A stretch of 64,000 bases of DNA from Echinicola strongylocentroti (GTDB lineage: Bacteria > Bacteroidota > Bacteroidia > Cytophagales > Cyclobacteriaceae): the NCBI RefSeq assembly GCF_003260975.1, contig NZ_CP030041.1, positions 5,397,501-5,461,500 on the forward strand, in the 5' to 3' direction. This document shows, in pieces, positions 52,250 to 62,577 of this stretch. A program made the position numbers and the translations under genes. A model generated the notes under the pieces. It worked only from the letters and a program-made list of their open reading frames with translations, did not search any database and was not told where the DNA came from. Numbering within the stretch: position 1 is the stretch's first letter; each line of letters starts with the position of its first letter.

Positions 52250-53650
52250 TTAAAATTGAAAGTAGATAAACTGACTATTGTCAAACACCCCAAAGGTCGT
52301 GATGAAGACCATAAGCACTACTATGGCTGCATACCTAACGATAGGGCTCCGATGGTACAGGAATTGGTAATCGGGCTTGAATTCCAGTACATAATCATGG
52401 AGCATTAGGATAGAGAGCCCCATGAGCCCAAAAAGGAAGATGCCCTTGTCTCCAAAATACAGGCCGGAACCTTGGAAGGTGACGATCCTTTCTAGGACAG
52501 TCATGGCATCTCCGACTGAAGGCGCCCTAAAAAACACCCAGGCTAAGCAGGTAAGTGAAAAGACAATGAGCCAATTGACCGCTTTGGGAAGCTTGAACTT
52601 AAGCACGTATTTTTCCATAATTTGATAGAAACCATGGAGTGCACCCCAAATGATATATGTCCAGTTAGCCCCATGCCAAAAACCACTAATAATAAAGGTG
52701 ACCACTAGGTTGACACCAGCGCGAAAATTGCCTTGCCGGTTTCCTCCTATTGGGATATAGACGTAATCTTTAAACCATGTGGAGAGGGAAATATGCCACC
52801 TGCTCCAAAACGACTTGAAGGATGTAGCGAAGTAGGGGCGACGGAAGTTATCCATCAAATGGAAGTCAAACAGCTTAGCGCATCCTATGGCGATAAGCGA
52901 GTAGCCTGCAAAATCACAATAAATCTGAAAGGCAAAGAATGCATGGGCGGTAAATAAAGTCAACCAAGAGTGCTGATCCAATAAAACATAGACATCATCT
53001 ACATAGACCGCCAAACGATCCGCTACGACTACTTTCATGAATAAGCCCCAGAGCATCAGCTTGCCTCCTTCTGAAACCTTGTCATAGGAGAAATTTCGCT
53101 TCCTTGAAAACTGGGGCAGTAAATGACTCGCCCGCTCAATGGGGCCTGCTACGAGCTGGGGAAAGAAACTGACAAAAGTAAAAAACGCCACAATATCCTT
53201 TGTGGGCTCAAGCTTCCTTTTATAAATGTCAATGGTATAGCTCAGGGTCTGGAAGGTATAAAAACTAATGCCTACAGGTAAAATGATGTTTAGCCTGCTG
53301 GATTCCAGTGGTTTTCCGAGTAAGGTAAATGCTTCATTCAGGCTATCCAGGAAGAAATTGAAGTATTTAAAATAGCAGAGAAAACCAATATTGATAAATA
53401 CACTTAGAAACAGCAGTAACTTTCGTTTGGATTCTTTAGTGGCTTTGTGGAGGTTAAGTCCAATGGTGTAATCGACAACCGAACTGAACAGTATCAGAAA
53501 TAAAAATCTCCAATCCCACCATCCGTAGAAAAAGTAACTGGCTACTAGTAGCCAGATGTTTTGGCCTTTTACTGTGTTTTTAAGTACTAGCCAGTAAATA
53601 AAAAACACAATAGGAAGGAAGAATGCGAATTCTATGGAGTTGAACAGCAT
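52250..53650 (-). CDS. MBOAT-family O-acyltransferase (AlgI/DltB-like)
   Basis: A 466-residue multi-pass inner-membrane protein that passes an acyl group (probably acetyl) across the membrane for polysaccharide O-acylation. Family motifs: MLFNSIEFAFFLPIVFFIYW start, YFATSFKSFWSRWHISLSTW, FKDYVYIPIGGNRQG and FIISGFWHGANWTYIIWGAL with the catalytic His. About 11 membrane segments. First gene of the minus-strand trio. No alginate or teichoic acid genes are nearby, so the substrate is another polymer, perhaps that cut by the co-encoded PL8-like lyase. Confidence 0.92.
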   Translation of the reverse strand: MLFNSIEFAFFLPIVFFIYWLVLKNTVKGQNIWLLVASYFFYGWWDWRFLFLILFSSVVDYTIGLNLHKATKESKRKLLLFLSVFINIGFLCYFKYFNFFLDSLNEAFTLLGKPLESSRLNIILPVGISFYTFQTLSYTIDIYKRKLEPTKDIVAFFTFVSFFPQLVAGPIERASHLLPQFSRKRNFSYDKVSEGGKLMLWGLFMKVVVADRLAVYVDDVYVLLDQHSWLTLFTAHAFFAFQIYCDFAGYSLIAIGCAKLFDFHLMDNFRRPYFATSFKSFWSRWHISLSTWFKDYVYIPIGGNRQGNFRAGVNLVVTFIISGFWHGANWTYIIWGALHGFYQIMEKYVLKFKLPKAVNWLIVFSLTCLAWVFFRAPSVGDAMTVLERIVTFQGSGLYFGDKGIFLFGLMGLSILMLHDYVLEFKPDYQFLYHRSPIVRYAAIVVLMVFITTFGVFDNSQFIYFQF

Positions 53651-53744
53651 ATTCGTGGTAATTTGTTAATAAAAAAAGCAATATGATTGTTACGAATGTA
53701 GTAAAAAGTATTTTAAAATGTAAAAAATGTATTTTAAATTATTA

Positions 53745-53778
53745 ATAAAAAAGGCCAAGTTTTAAACTTGGCCTTTTT
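53745..53778. terminator. Terminator of trpS
   Basis: The stem AAAAAGGCCAAGTTT / AAACTTGGCCTTTTT is followed by a T-run on the plus strand and bounded by an A-run. On the minus strand it lies just after the trpS stop. Confidence 0.85.
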
Positions 53779-53799
53779 CCCCTTATTGATGTCTGACGG

Positions 53800-54774
53800 T
53801 TACCTGTATCCTAGCTTCGCTCTGACTCTGTTTAGCGTAGTTTGCGCTATTTCACGAGCTTTGGCTTCTCCTTCTGCCAGCTTGGCATCCAGTTCATCGA
53901 GGTTGTTCATATAATAATCGAAGATATCACGCTCCTTCGCATATTTTTCCATTATCAATTGCAAAAACTCTTTTTTAGCATGTCCATAACCAAAGTTCCC
54001 ACCCAGGTACTTTTGTCGAAGCGAGTCGGTCTGCTCAGGTGATGCGATCAAACTGTAGAGCTTGTAGACATTACAAGTGTCGGGATCTTTAGGCTCTTCC
54101 AGCGGAGTGCTGTCTGTTACGATACTGTTGACATTTTTCTTGAGCTGTTTGGCAGGTAAAAAGATGTCGATATAGTTATTGTAAGATTTGCTCATCTTTT
54201 GGCCATCCGTGCCTGGGATGATCATGACATTTTCATTTACCCTGGATTCGGGTAATGATAGGATTTCTTCTTCCGTTCTGTGGTTAAAGGCACTGGCAAT
54301 ATCCCTAGTCATTTCCAGGTGCTGGAGTTGGTCTTTGCCGACGGGCACAATGTCTGCATCAAAGATCAAAATATCTGAAGCCATCAGTACAGGATAGGTA
54401 AAAAGACCTGCATTGATATCAGAAAGCTTATCGGATTTATCTTTGAAGCTGTGCGCATTGGCCAGCATGGGGAAAGGCGTGAAGCAGCTTAAGTACCAAG
54501 TCAACTCGGCTATTTCCGGTATTCTGGACTGACGGTAAAAGGTGGTTTTGCTAATGTCCAATCCAAATGCCAGCCAGGCTGCTGCCACTGCGTGCACGTT
54601 TTCTTTTCGTTGAGCCCCATCTTTGATAGTAGTCAGCGAGTGAAAGTCAGCGATAAAAATAAAAGAATCGTTATCGTCCTTTTTAGTAAGCTCAATGGCC
54701 GGGACGATAGCCCCTAGGATATTCCCCAAGTGAGGCCTGCCCGAACTTTGAATTCCTGTTAATACTCTTGCCAT
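53800..54774 (-). CDS. trpS: Tryptophanyl-tRNA synthetase
   Basis: A 324-residue class Ic synthetase charging tRNA-Trp. The HIGH-type motif is GIQSSGRPHLGNILGAIVPA, the KMSKS loop is GTDGQKMSKSYNN, and LMASDILIFDADIVPVGKDQ with QHLEMTRDIASAFNHR are canonical. Full length. It starts 65 bases from the divergent DUF1573 gene and has its own terminator. Confidence 0.96.
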   Translation of the reverse strand: MARVLTGIQSSGRPHLGNILGAIVPAIELTKKDDNDSFIFIADFHSLTTIKDGAQRKENVHAVAAAWLAFGLDISKTTFYRQSRIPEIAELTWYLSCFTPFPMLANAHSFKDKSDKLSDINAGLFTYPVLMASDILIFDADIVPVGKDQLQHLEMTRDIASAFNHRTEEEILSLPESRVNENVMIIPGTDGQKMSKSYNNYIDIFLPAKQLKKNVNSIVTDSTPLEEPKDPDTCNVYKLYSLIASPEQTDSLRQKYLGGNFGYGHAKKEFLQLIMEKYAKERDIFDYYMNNLDELDAKLAEGEAKAREIAQTTLNRVRAKLGYR

Positions 54775-54845
54775 CGGTTAAATTTTTGACGCAAATTAAG
54801 GAAAATAGGACACAATTCGCCTGAATTTTACCGTTATTTGTGTGC

Positions 54846-55943
54846 ATGAAAAATATCCTGTTCATACCCATTTGCTTACTTATTTCTGTTGGTTTTTCTT
54901 TACCTGTTCATGCTCAGGCGATTGCGGATTCTCCGCTGATCTGGGAAAGGCAAAAAGCCTCATTAGGCTCAGTCATGGAGGAATATGGAAAAGTCACCAC
55001 AGAATTTTTTGTGGTCAATGACGGGACATCGCCTGTGGTCATTGAGGAAGTGGAGACGGACTGTGGCTGTACCACGGTAGATTTTATCACAGATACATTG
55101 CTGCATGACCAAATTGGGGCCGTCAAAGTGGATTATCAACCTACTGGTTTTGGTGGGACTTTTGAGAAAAAAGTGGTAGTAAAAACCAATATCAAACCTG
55201 CTGGAGATACGCTCTACCTAGAAGGGTTCAATATTCCTTATCCAGAAAATGTCGCTTCTTACTATGATTACAAGGTAGGAAATCTTGGTTTTAGGTTTAG
55301 CTCTATCAATATGGGAGAAGTCTTCACCAATGCACCAAAGGTGAAATATGTGGACTTTTATAATTTTAAAGATCTCCCTATCACCTTGGATGATGCTCAC
55401 AGTGGATTACCTCCGCATGTAAAAATCAATATGATCCCCGCTATCGTTCCAGCCAAGTCACGTGGCCTGCTGGCCATCCAATATGATGGCGCGGAGAAAG
55501 ATGACCTAGGCTTCTTCGATGAAGAGGTGACCTTTCAGATAGAATCCAGCGGTAATGAGGGGGTAGCGCTTAGACTGTTGACAACGGTGCAGGAGTACTT
55601 CGCGCCAGTACCAAAAAGTGAGGTTAATCAGGTGCCTAGACTTGGGGTTTCAGAAGTGGACGTGGATTTGGGGAAAATTTCCAGTAAAGAACTGGTGCAG
55701 CGTGAAATCACGCTCAGTAATATGAGTCCTGAGCCAGTAAATATACGCAAAGTCGTGACCAATTGTGATTGTATGCAGTTTGACTTGCCTACTTATGATC
55801 TTGAACCAGGAGAGAAGACCACCTTGAAGCTTAGCTTTGACCCTTCTGGCAGACTTGGAATAGACCATAAAATGGTGTCGATATTCAGTAATGATCCCTT
55901 GAATCCCACCAGGACCATAGTGGTGAAGAGCAGGATAGATTAG
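54846..55943 (+). CDS. DUF1573-domain exported protein
   Basis: About 365 residues from MKNILFIPICLLISVG (a GTG two codons upstream is possible), with a cleavable signal peptide ending near VHAQA. Ig-like DUF1573 domains are seen at the start (ASLGSVMEEYGKVTTEFFVV, VETDCGCTTVDF with the C-x-C motif) and at the end (DVDLGKISSKELVQREITLS, VTNCDCMQFDLPTYDLEPGE, FSNDPLNPTRTIVVKS). Periplasmic or surface-located, function unknown. These domains are common in Bacteroidota and usually repeat. It is convergent with the acyl-CoA dehydrogenase gene, 5 bases apart. Confidence 0.85.
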   Translation: MKNILFIPICLLISVGFSLPVHAQAIADSPLIWERQKASLGSVMEEYGKVTTEFFVVNDGTSPVVIEEVETDCGCTTVDFITDTLLHDQIGAVKVDYQPTGFGGTFEKKVVVKTNIKPAGDTLYLEGFNIPYPENVASYYDYKVGNLGFRFSSINMGEVFTNAPKVKYVDFYNFKDLPITLDDAHSGLPPHVKINMIPAIVPAKSRGLLAIQYDGAEKDDLGFFDEEVTFQIESSGNEGVALRLLTTVQEYFAPVPKSEVNQVPRLGVSEVDVDLGKISSKELVQREITLSNMSPEPVNIRKVVTNCDCMQFDLPTYDLEPGEKTTLKLSFDPSGRLGIDHKMVSIFSNDPLNPTRTIVVKSRID

Positions 55944-55948
55944 TGATT

Positions 55949-57157
55949 TCATTTAAACGCCGGGATTCCCGTAATTTCATTTCCTAAGATCAACAAGTGA
56001 ATGTCATGTGTGCCTTCATAGGTGATGACTGATTCGAGATTCATCATATGGCGCATGATTGGATATTCTCCTGTGATTCCCATGCCACCGTGGATTTGCC
56101 TCGCTTCGCGGGCAATGTTCAAAGCCATGGCCACATTGTTTCGTTTGGCCAGGGAGATTTGTGCTGAGCTGGCCTTTCCTTCGTTTTTTAATGTGCCCAA
56201 TCTCCAAACCAATAGTTGTGCTTTTGTGATTTCTGTAAGCATTTCAGCCAGTTTTTTTTGTACCAACTGAAAGGAAGCGATGGGCTTATTGAACTGAATG
56301 CGTTCCAGCGCATATCTTTTGGCAGATTCATAGCAGTCCATGGCTGCACCGATGGCGCCCCATGAAATTCCATACCTGGCAGCGTCCAGACACATCAGTG
56401 GTGCGCTAAGACCTGATTTTCCCGGCAACAGGTTTTCTTTGGGAATCTTGACATTATCAAAAACCAACTCTCCAGTACAGCTCGCTCTTAATGACCATTT
56501 ATGATGTGTTTCTGGAGTGGTAAATCCTTCCATGCCTCTTTCCACAATCAAGCCATGAATCCGCCCATTTGGGTCCTTGGCCCATACCACAGCAATGTCC
56601 GCTTCAGGAGCGTTTGAAATCCACATTTTTGCACCGTTGAGCAAATAGTGGTCTCCTTTGTCTTCAAAATGGGTTTTCATGCCGCCAGGATCGGAGCCAT
56701 GGTCTGGTTCGGTGAGACCAAAGCACCCCAGCCATTCTCCTGATGCTAGTTTGGGCAAGTACTTTTTACGTTGTTCTTCTGTTCCCATGGAATAGATGGG
56801 GTACATGACGAGTGAGCCTTGGACCGAAACAGTGGACCGCATACCCGAATCGCCTCGCTCAATTTCTTGCATGATCAGTCCGTAGGAAATATCGTCCAAG
56901 CCACCGCCTCCATATTCAACGGGAATCTGAGGGCCTAAAGCACCTACTTCGCCAAACTTCGGTACTATTTCGGATGGGAAATGGGCGTTTTGGGACCAGT
57001 CTTCGATATAAGGGGATATTTCTTTTTTGACAAAGTCCCTCATGGACTGCCGGATCAGTAAATGTTCTTCTGTCAACAGGTCGTCGATGCCATAAAAGTC
57101 CACACCTTCAAAGAGATCTTTTTTCGCAGAAGTGTTTTGAGTTTGAAATGACGACAT
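55949..57157 (-). CDS. Acyl-CoA dehydrogenase, glutaryl-CoA dehydrogenase type
   Basis: A 402-residue FAD enzyme that oxidises an acyl-CoA and passes electrons to ETF (encoded at 11.1-12.9 kb). Signatures: IPVEYGGGGLDDISYGLIMQ, GCFGLTEPDHGSDPGGMKTH, LLNGAKMWISNAPEADIAVV, RQIHGGMGITGEYPIMRHMM and the catalytic-base region ESVITYEGTHDIHLLILGN (Glu in YEGTHDIH). The STVSVQGSLVMYPIYSMGTE and MRSTVSVQ features favour the glutaryl-CoA subgroup, which converts glutaryl-CoA to crotonyl-CoA in Lys/Trp degradation. It is divergent from tryptophan dioxygenase. Confidence 0.92.
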   Translation of the reverse strand: MSSFQTQNTSAKKDLFEGVDFYGIDDLLTEEHLLIRQSMRDFVKKEISPYIEDWSQNAHFPSEIVPKFGEVGALGPQIPVEYGGGGLDDISYGLIMQEIERGDSGMRSTVSVQGSLVMYPIYSMGTEEQRKKYLPKLASGEWLGCFGLTEPDHGSDPGGMKTHFEDKGDHYLLNGAKMWISNAPEADIAVVWAKDPNGRIHGLIVERGMEGFTTPETHHKWSLRASCTGELVFDNVKIPKENLLPGKSGLSAPLMCLDAARYGISWGAIGAAMDCYESAKRYALERIQFNKPIASFQLVQKKLAEMLTEITKAQLLVWRLGTLKNEGKASSAQISLAKRNNVAMALNIAREARQIHGGMGITGEYPIMRHMMNLESVITYEGTHDIHLLILGNEITGIPAFK

Positions 57158-57283
57158 ATAATTTTGGTTTATTGGGTTTTTAGACGGAATTTTGCACTTT
57201 ATATTTTGGCAACTATTTCTCTAAAGCTTCTAAAAGATAGCCAAGAAGTTTGAAAAAAAGACAGCTAAGCTGCAAAATAATCC

Positions 57284-58252
57284 ATGAGCAAGGAGCAACC
57301 ACCTAAAGAGATCATCGAGAAAATTCAATTGTTACATGAAAAGTACAAAGCCTCTGGTCAGGATATGCTGTCTTACTTGGAGGGGCTATTGTATGCCGAT
57401 TACCTTACTTACTGGGACTATATCAACCTCGACACGCTGCTGACTTTGCAGCAGCCAAAGACGTCTTTTAAGGACGAAAAAATCTTCATTATCTACCATC
57501 AGATCACGGAGCTTTACTTTAAGCTGATCATATGGGAGCTGGAGCAAATATGTGAGCAAGAAGACATGAACAAAGCTTTCTTAAAGCAGCGTTTGGAACG
57601 GATCATCATGTACTTTGATCAGTTGATTTCTTCTTTTTCGGTGATGTGGAAGGGAATGGAAAAGGAACAATTTCTGAAATTCAGGATGTCATTATTGCCA
57701 TCAAGTGGGTTCCAGAGTGCCCAGTACAGGATCATTGAAATCATGGCCACCGAGATCCAGTACCTGGTGAATCTCCAGGAAAGGGAGGATTACAGTGATA
57801 TTAACCTCACCAACGTGGACAGTCTTTTTGATATTCTTTATTGGCAGTTTGGGGCCAAAGAGCTGGCGACGGGTGAGAAAACCCTTACCTTGAAGACATT
57901 CGAAGAAAAATACGGGAAGCAGCTTAAGGAACTCATTCTAAAATATAGAAAGAAAAACTTATGGAAGATCTATCAGCACTGTCCTGAGATCGACGATGAG
58001 CTGACCGATTTGATGAGGACATTAGACCTTAAGGCAAATGTCTATTGGCCACTGGCACATTATAAATCTGCGGTGAGGTACCTTCACAAGGCCCCCGAGG
58101 ATATTGCTGCTACAGGAGGGACCAACTGGCAGAAGTACCTTCCACCCCGCTTTCAGAAAGTTGTTTTTTATCCGGAATTATGGTCAGAAAAGGAAATCCA
58201 AGAGTGGGGAAAAGGATGGGTGGTCAAGGAGGTCTTTGGCCAAGATGAATAA
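57284..58252 (+). CDS. kynA: Tryptophan 2,3-dioxygenase
   Basis: A 322-residue heme dioxygenase that opens the indole ring of tryptophan to N-formylkynurenine. The family signature is LYADYLTYWDYINLDTLLTL, followed by KTSFKDEKIFIIYHQITELY (heme and substrate pocket with the YHQxxE motif) and SFSVMWKGMEKEQFLKFRMS. Later SSGFQSAQYRIIEIMATE (RxxxR-type region) is as expected; the heme-ligand His should lie near the C-terminal half (WPLAHYKSAVRYL). Next to trpS and glutaryl-CoA dehydrogenase. The other kynurenine-pathway genes are not in the window. Confidence 0.93.
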   Translation: MSKEQPPKEIIEKIQLLHEKYKASGQDMLSYLEGLLYADYLTYWDYINLDTLLTLQQPKTSFKDEKIFIIYHQITELYFKLIIWELEQICEQEDMNKAFLKQRLERIIMYFDQLISSFSVMWKGMEKEQFLKFRMSLLPSSGFQSAQYRIIEIMATEIQYLVNLQEREDYSDINLTNVDSLFDILYWQFGAKELATGEKTLTLKTFEEKYGKQLKELILKYRKKNLWKIYQHCPEIDDELTDLMRTLDLKANVYWPLAHYKSAVRYLHKAPEDIAATGGTNWQKYLPPRFQKVVFYPELWSEKEIQEWGKGWVVKEVFGQDE

Positions 58253-58344
58253 AAAATGGTCCATTGACGGGTAAGTTGTCGGCCGGTTCAGTTGGGCTTT
58301 AGCCCTTGGTGCCATTAATGTTAAAAAGGAGAAAGTCTCACATC

Positions 58345-59925
58345 ATGAAAAAGGAAATACAGCTTAGGCTTAATCCAGAAGTGGCTTTTGACGAGAAGCA
58401 GTTCGTAGAAGCAGTTTGTCGTGCAGAGGGACTCAGTCAAGCAGCGGATCGTATAGAGGTCAGGACATTGAAACGCTCCATAGATGCAAGGGGGCGAAAG
58501 GTGAAAGTCAATGTTTCTGCGGAAATCTATATCAATGAAACACCCCCTTCGCGAATTACAGCAACCAAAGACTACCCAAACGTACATCATGCCGATCCAG
58601 TCATTATCGTTGGAGCTGGTCCGGCAGGGCTTTTTGCGGCTTTGCGGGTCATAGAGTTGGGAGGCAAACCCATTGTCTTGGAGAGAGGTAAGGATGTAAG
58701 GACGAGACGGAGGGACTTGGCTGCGATTAATAAAGACCATGTCGTCAATCCAGAATCTAATTACTGCTTTGGTGAAGGAGGGGCAGGCACCTATTCGGAT
58801 GGAAAACTATATACCCGATCAAAGAAGCGAGGGGATGTTCGCAGAATACTGGAAATAATGGTCGCCCATGGAGCCAGAGAAGAGATTTTGGTAGATGCAC
58901 ATCCGCATATTGGCACCAATAAACTTCCCCAATTGGTAAGTGATTTACGTGAAAGTATTTTGAGAGCAGGTGGAGAGATCCATTTCGATACCAAGGTGGT
59001 GGATTTTATAGTGAGCGATGGCCAGATGAAAGGTGTGGTAATAGGAGAAGGGGAAAAGATCACTGGCCTCGGGGTGATTTTGGCAACCGGGCACTCTGCA
59101 CGAGATATATTTCAATTGCTCCACAAAAAGGCCATTCTTGTGGAGGCCAAACCATTCGCACTAGGGGTTAGGGTAGAGCATGACCAACAGTTAATAGACC
59201 AGATCCAATACCATTGTTCGGGAGAAAGGGGAGCCTACTTGCCTGCTTCTTCCTATGCACTGGTGCAGCAAACGGATTTTGATGGAAAACAACGCGGTGT
59301 CTTTTCTTTTTGCATGTGTCCTGGCGGATTTATCGTTCCTGCTGCCACATCACCAGGCGAATTGGTGGTGAATGGGATGAGTCCAAGCAGGCGGGACAGT
59401 AAGTATGCCAATTCAGGAATTGTATCAGCAGTCGAGTTGGAGGATATTCCTTTGGAATACCAGCAATATGGGCCTTTGTCAGCGATGATGTTCCAGGCTG
59501 ATATTGAGCAGGCCGCTTGGAAGGCTGCAGGAGCCACACAAGTCGCTCCCGCTCAGCGCCTGGAGGACTTTGTGAATGGGAAAGATAGCCAGTCGCTCTT
59601 GGATACTTCTTATCAACCGGGGCTCACAGCGGTAAACATGACCAAGGAAGTTTTGCCGGATTTTATTGCTTCAAGGTTAAGGCAAGCGTTTAAAGGGTTC
59701 GGGAGGAAGATGAAGGGGTACTTGACCAATGATGCCCAGATAATAGGGGTGGAGAGCAGGACATCCTCGCCTGTAAGAATTCCTCGTGACAGGGAATCTT
59801 TTGAACATACTGAGATAAATAGGTGTTTTCCCTGTGGGGAGGGTGCTGGCTATGCAGGTGGCATTGTTTCTGCTGCAATGGATGGAGAGCGATGTGCAGA
59901 AAAACTAATGGAAAAATATGGCTGA
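58345..59925 (+). CDS. FAD-dependent oxidoreductase (COG2509 type)
   Basis: About 526 residues from MKKEIQLRLNPEVAFDEKQF; a longer frame begins at 58306. An N-terminal ~85-residue alpha/beta module precedes the FAD-binding P-loop VIIVGAGPAGLFAALRVIEL, then NYCFGEGGAGTYSDGKLYTR, GVILATGHSARDIFQLL, and the C-terminal FAD contact FPCGEGAGYAGGIVSAAMDG. It belongs to the conserved flavoprotein family COG2509, whose substrate has not been settled to my knowledge. It overlaps the following CoA-binding gene by 8 bases. Confidence 0.88.
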   Translation: MKKEIQLRLNPEVAFDEKQFVEAVCRAEGLSQAADRIEVRTLKRSIDARGRKVKVNVSAEIYINETPPSRITATKDYPNVHHADPVIIVGAGPAGLFAALRVIELGGKPIVLERGKDVRTRRRDLAAINKDHVVNPESNYCFGEGGAGTYSDGKLYTRSKKRGDVRRILEIMVAHGAREEILVDAHPHIGTNKLPQLVSDLRESILRAGGEIHFDTKVVDFIVSDGQMKGVVIGEGEKITGLGVILATGHSARDIFQLLHKKAILVEAKPFALGVRVEHDQQLIDQIQYHCSGERGAYLPASSYALVQQTDFDGKQRGVFSFCMCPGGFIVPAATSPGELVVNGMSPSRRDSKYANSGIVSAVELEDIPLEYQQYGPLSAMMFQADIEQAAWKAAGATQVAPAQRLEDFVNGKDSQSLLDTSYQPGLTAVNMTKEVLPDFIASRLRQAFKGFGRKMKGYLTNDAQIIGVESRTSSPVRIPRDRESFEHTEINRCFPCGEGAGYAGGIVSAAMDGERCAEKLMEKYG

Positions 59926-60298
59926 TAAACCAATGAAAAAGACCGTAATCATAGGGGCGACGAATAAGTCCGGTAGGTATGCTTTTATGGCAGCAAAGAT
60001 GCTGGCTGAGCATGGTCACACTTTTGTTCCCCTGAGTATCCATGATGGCGAAGTATTGGGCGAAAAAATCCTCGATCTCAAAAGTAAACCTGCTATTCCT
60101 GATGTGCATACCGTAACAATGTATGTCAACCCCGCCCACCAAGAGGAATGGGAAGATTATTTGGTTTCGTTGGGGCCAGAGAGGGTGATTTTTAATCCTG
60201 GATCTGAAAACCAATCATTTATAGACCGGTTGGAGAAGGCAGGAATCGAGGCCGTAGAGGCTTGTACTTTGGTAATGTTAAGAACAGGGCAATTTTAG
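59918..60298 (+). CDS. CoA-binding domain protein (CoA_binding_2)
   Basis: A 126-residue single-domain Rossmann protein: KKTVIIGATNKSGRYAFMAA, then PLSIHDGEVLGEKILDLKSK and VNPAHQEEWEDYLVSLGPER, GSENQSFIDRLEKAGIEAVE, EACTLVMLRTGQF. It resembles the CoA_binding_2/YccU family, whose members bind CoA or a nucleotide, with no proven reaction. Translation is coupled to the oxidoreductase through an 8-base overlap. Confidence 0.85.
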   Translation: MADKPMKKTVIIGATNKSGRYAFMAAKMLAEHGHTFVPLSIHDGEVLGEKILDLKSKPAIPDVHTVTMYVNPAHQEEWEDYLVSLGPERVIFNPGSENQSFIDRLEKAGIEAVEACTLVMLRTGQF

Positions 60299-60325
60299 CT
60301 TGATTCCCCGAACAATGAAGGGTGA

Positions 60326-62395
<2,070 letters not shown>

Positions 62396-62423
62396 TTTGA
62401 AAGGTTAATATAAAATTAATTTT

Positions 62424-62446
62424 CAGGGGCTATATGCCCCTTTTTA
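62424..62446 (+). terminator. Rho-independent terminator of gyrB
   Basis: The stem AGGGGC-TATAT-GCCCCT is followed by five T residues, 29 bases after the gyrB stop. Confidence 0.85.
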
Positions 62447-62577
62447 CTTATATTATTTTTGCATTTTTATCAGTATTTTTCCAGTGCCGGATATAGGTAA
62501 AATGCGATACTAAAACGGGAGGTTTTAATAAGCTTCGGTTACAGGGCATTGGTTTGGTTATAAAAGAGAAAGAAAAT

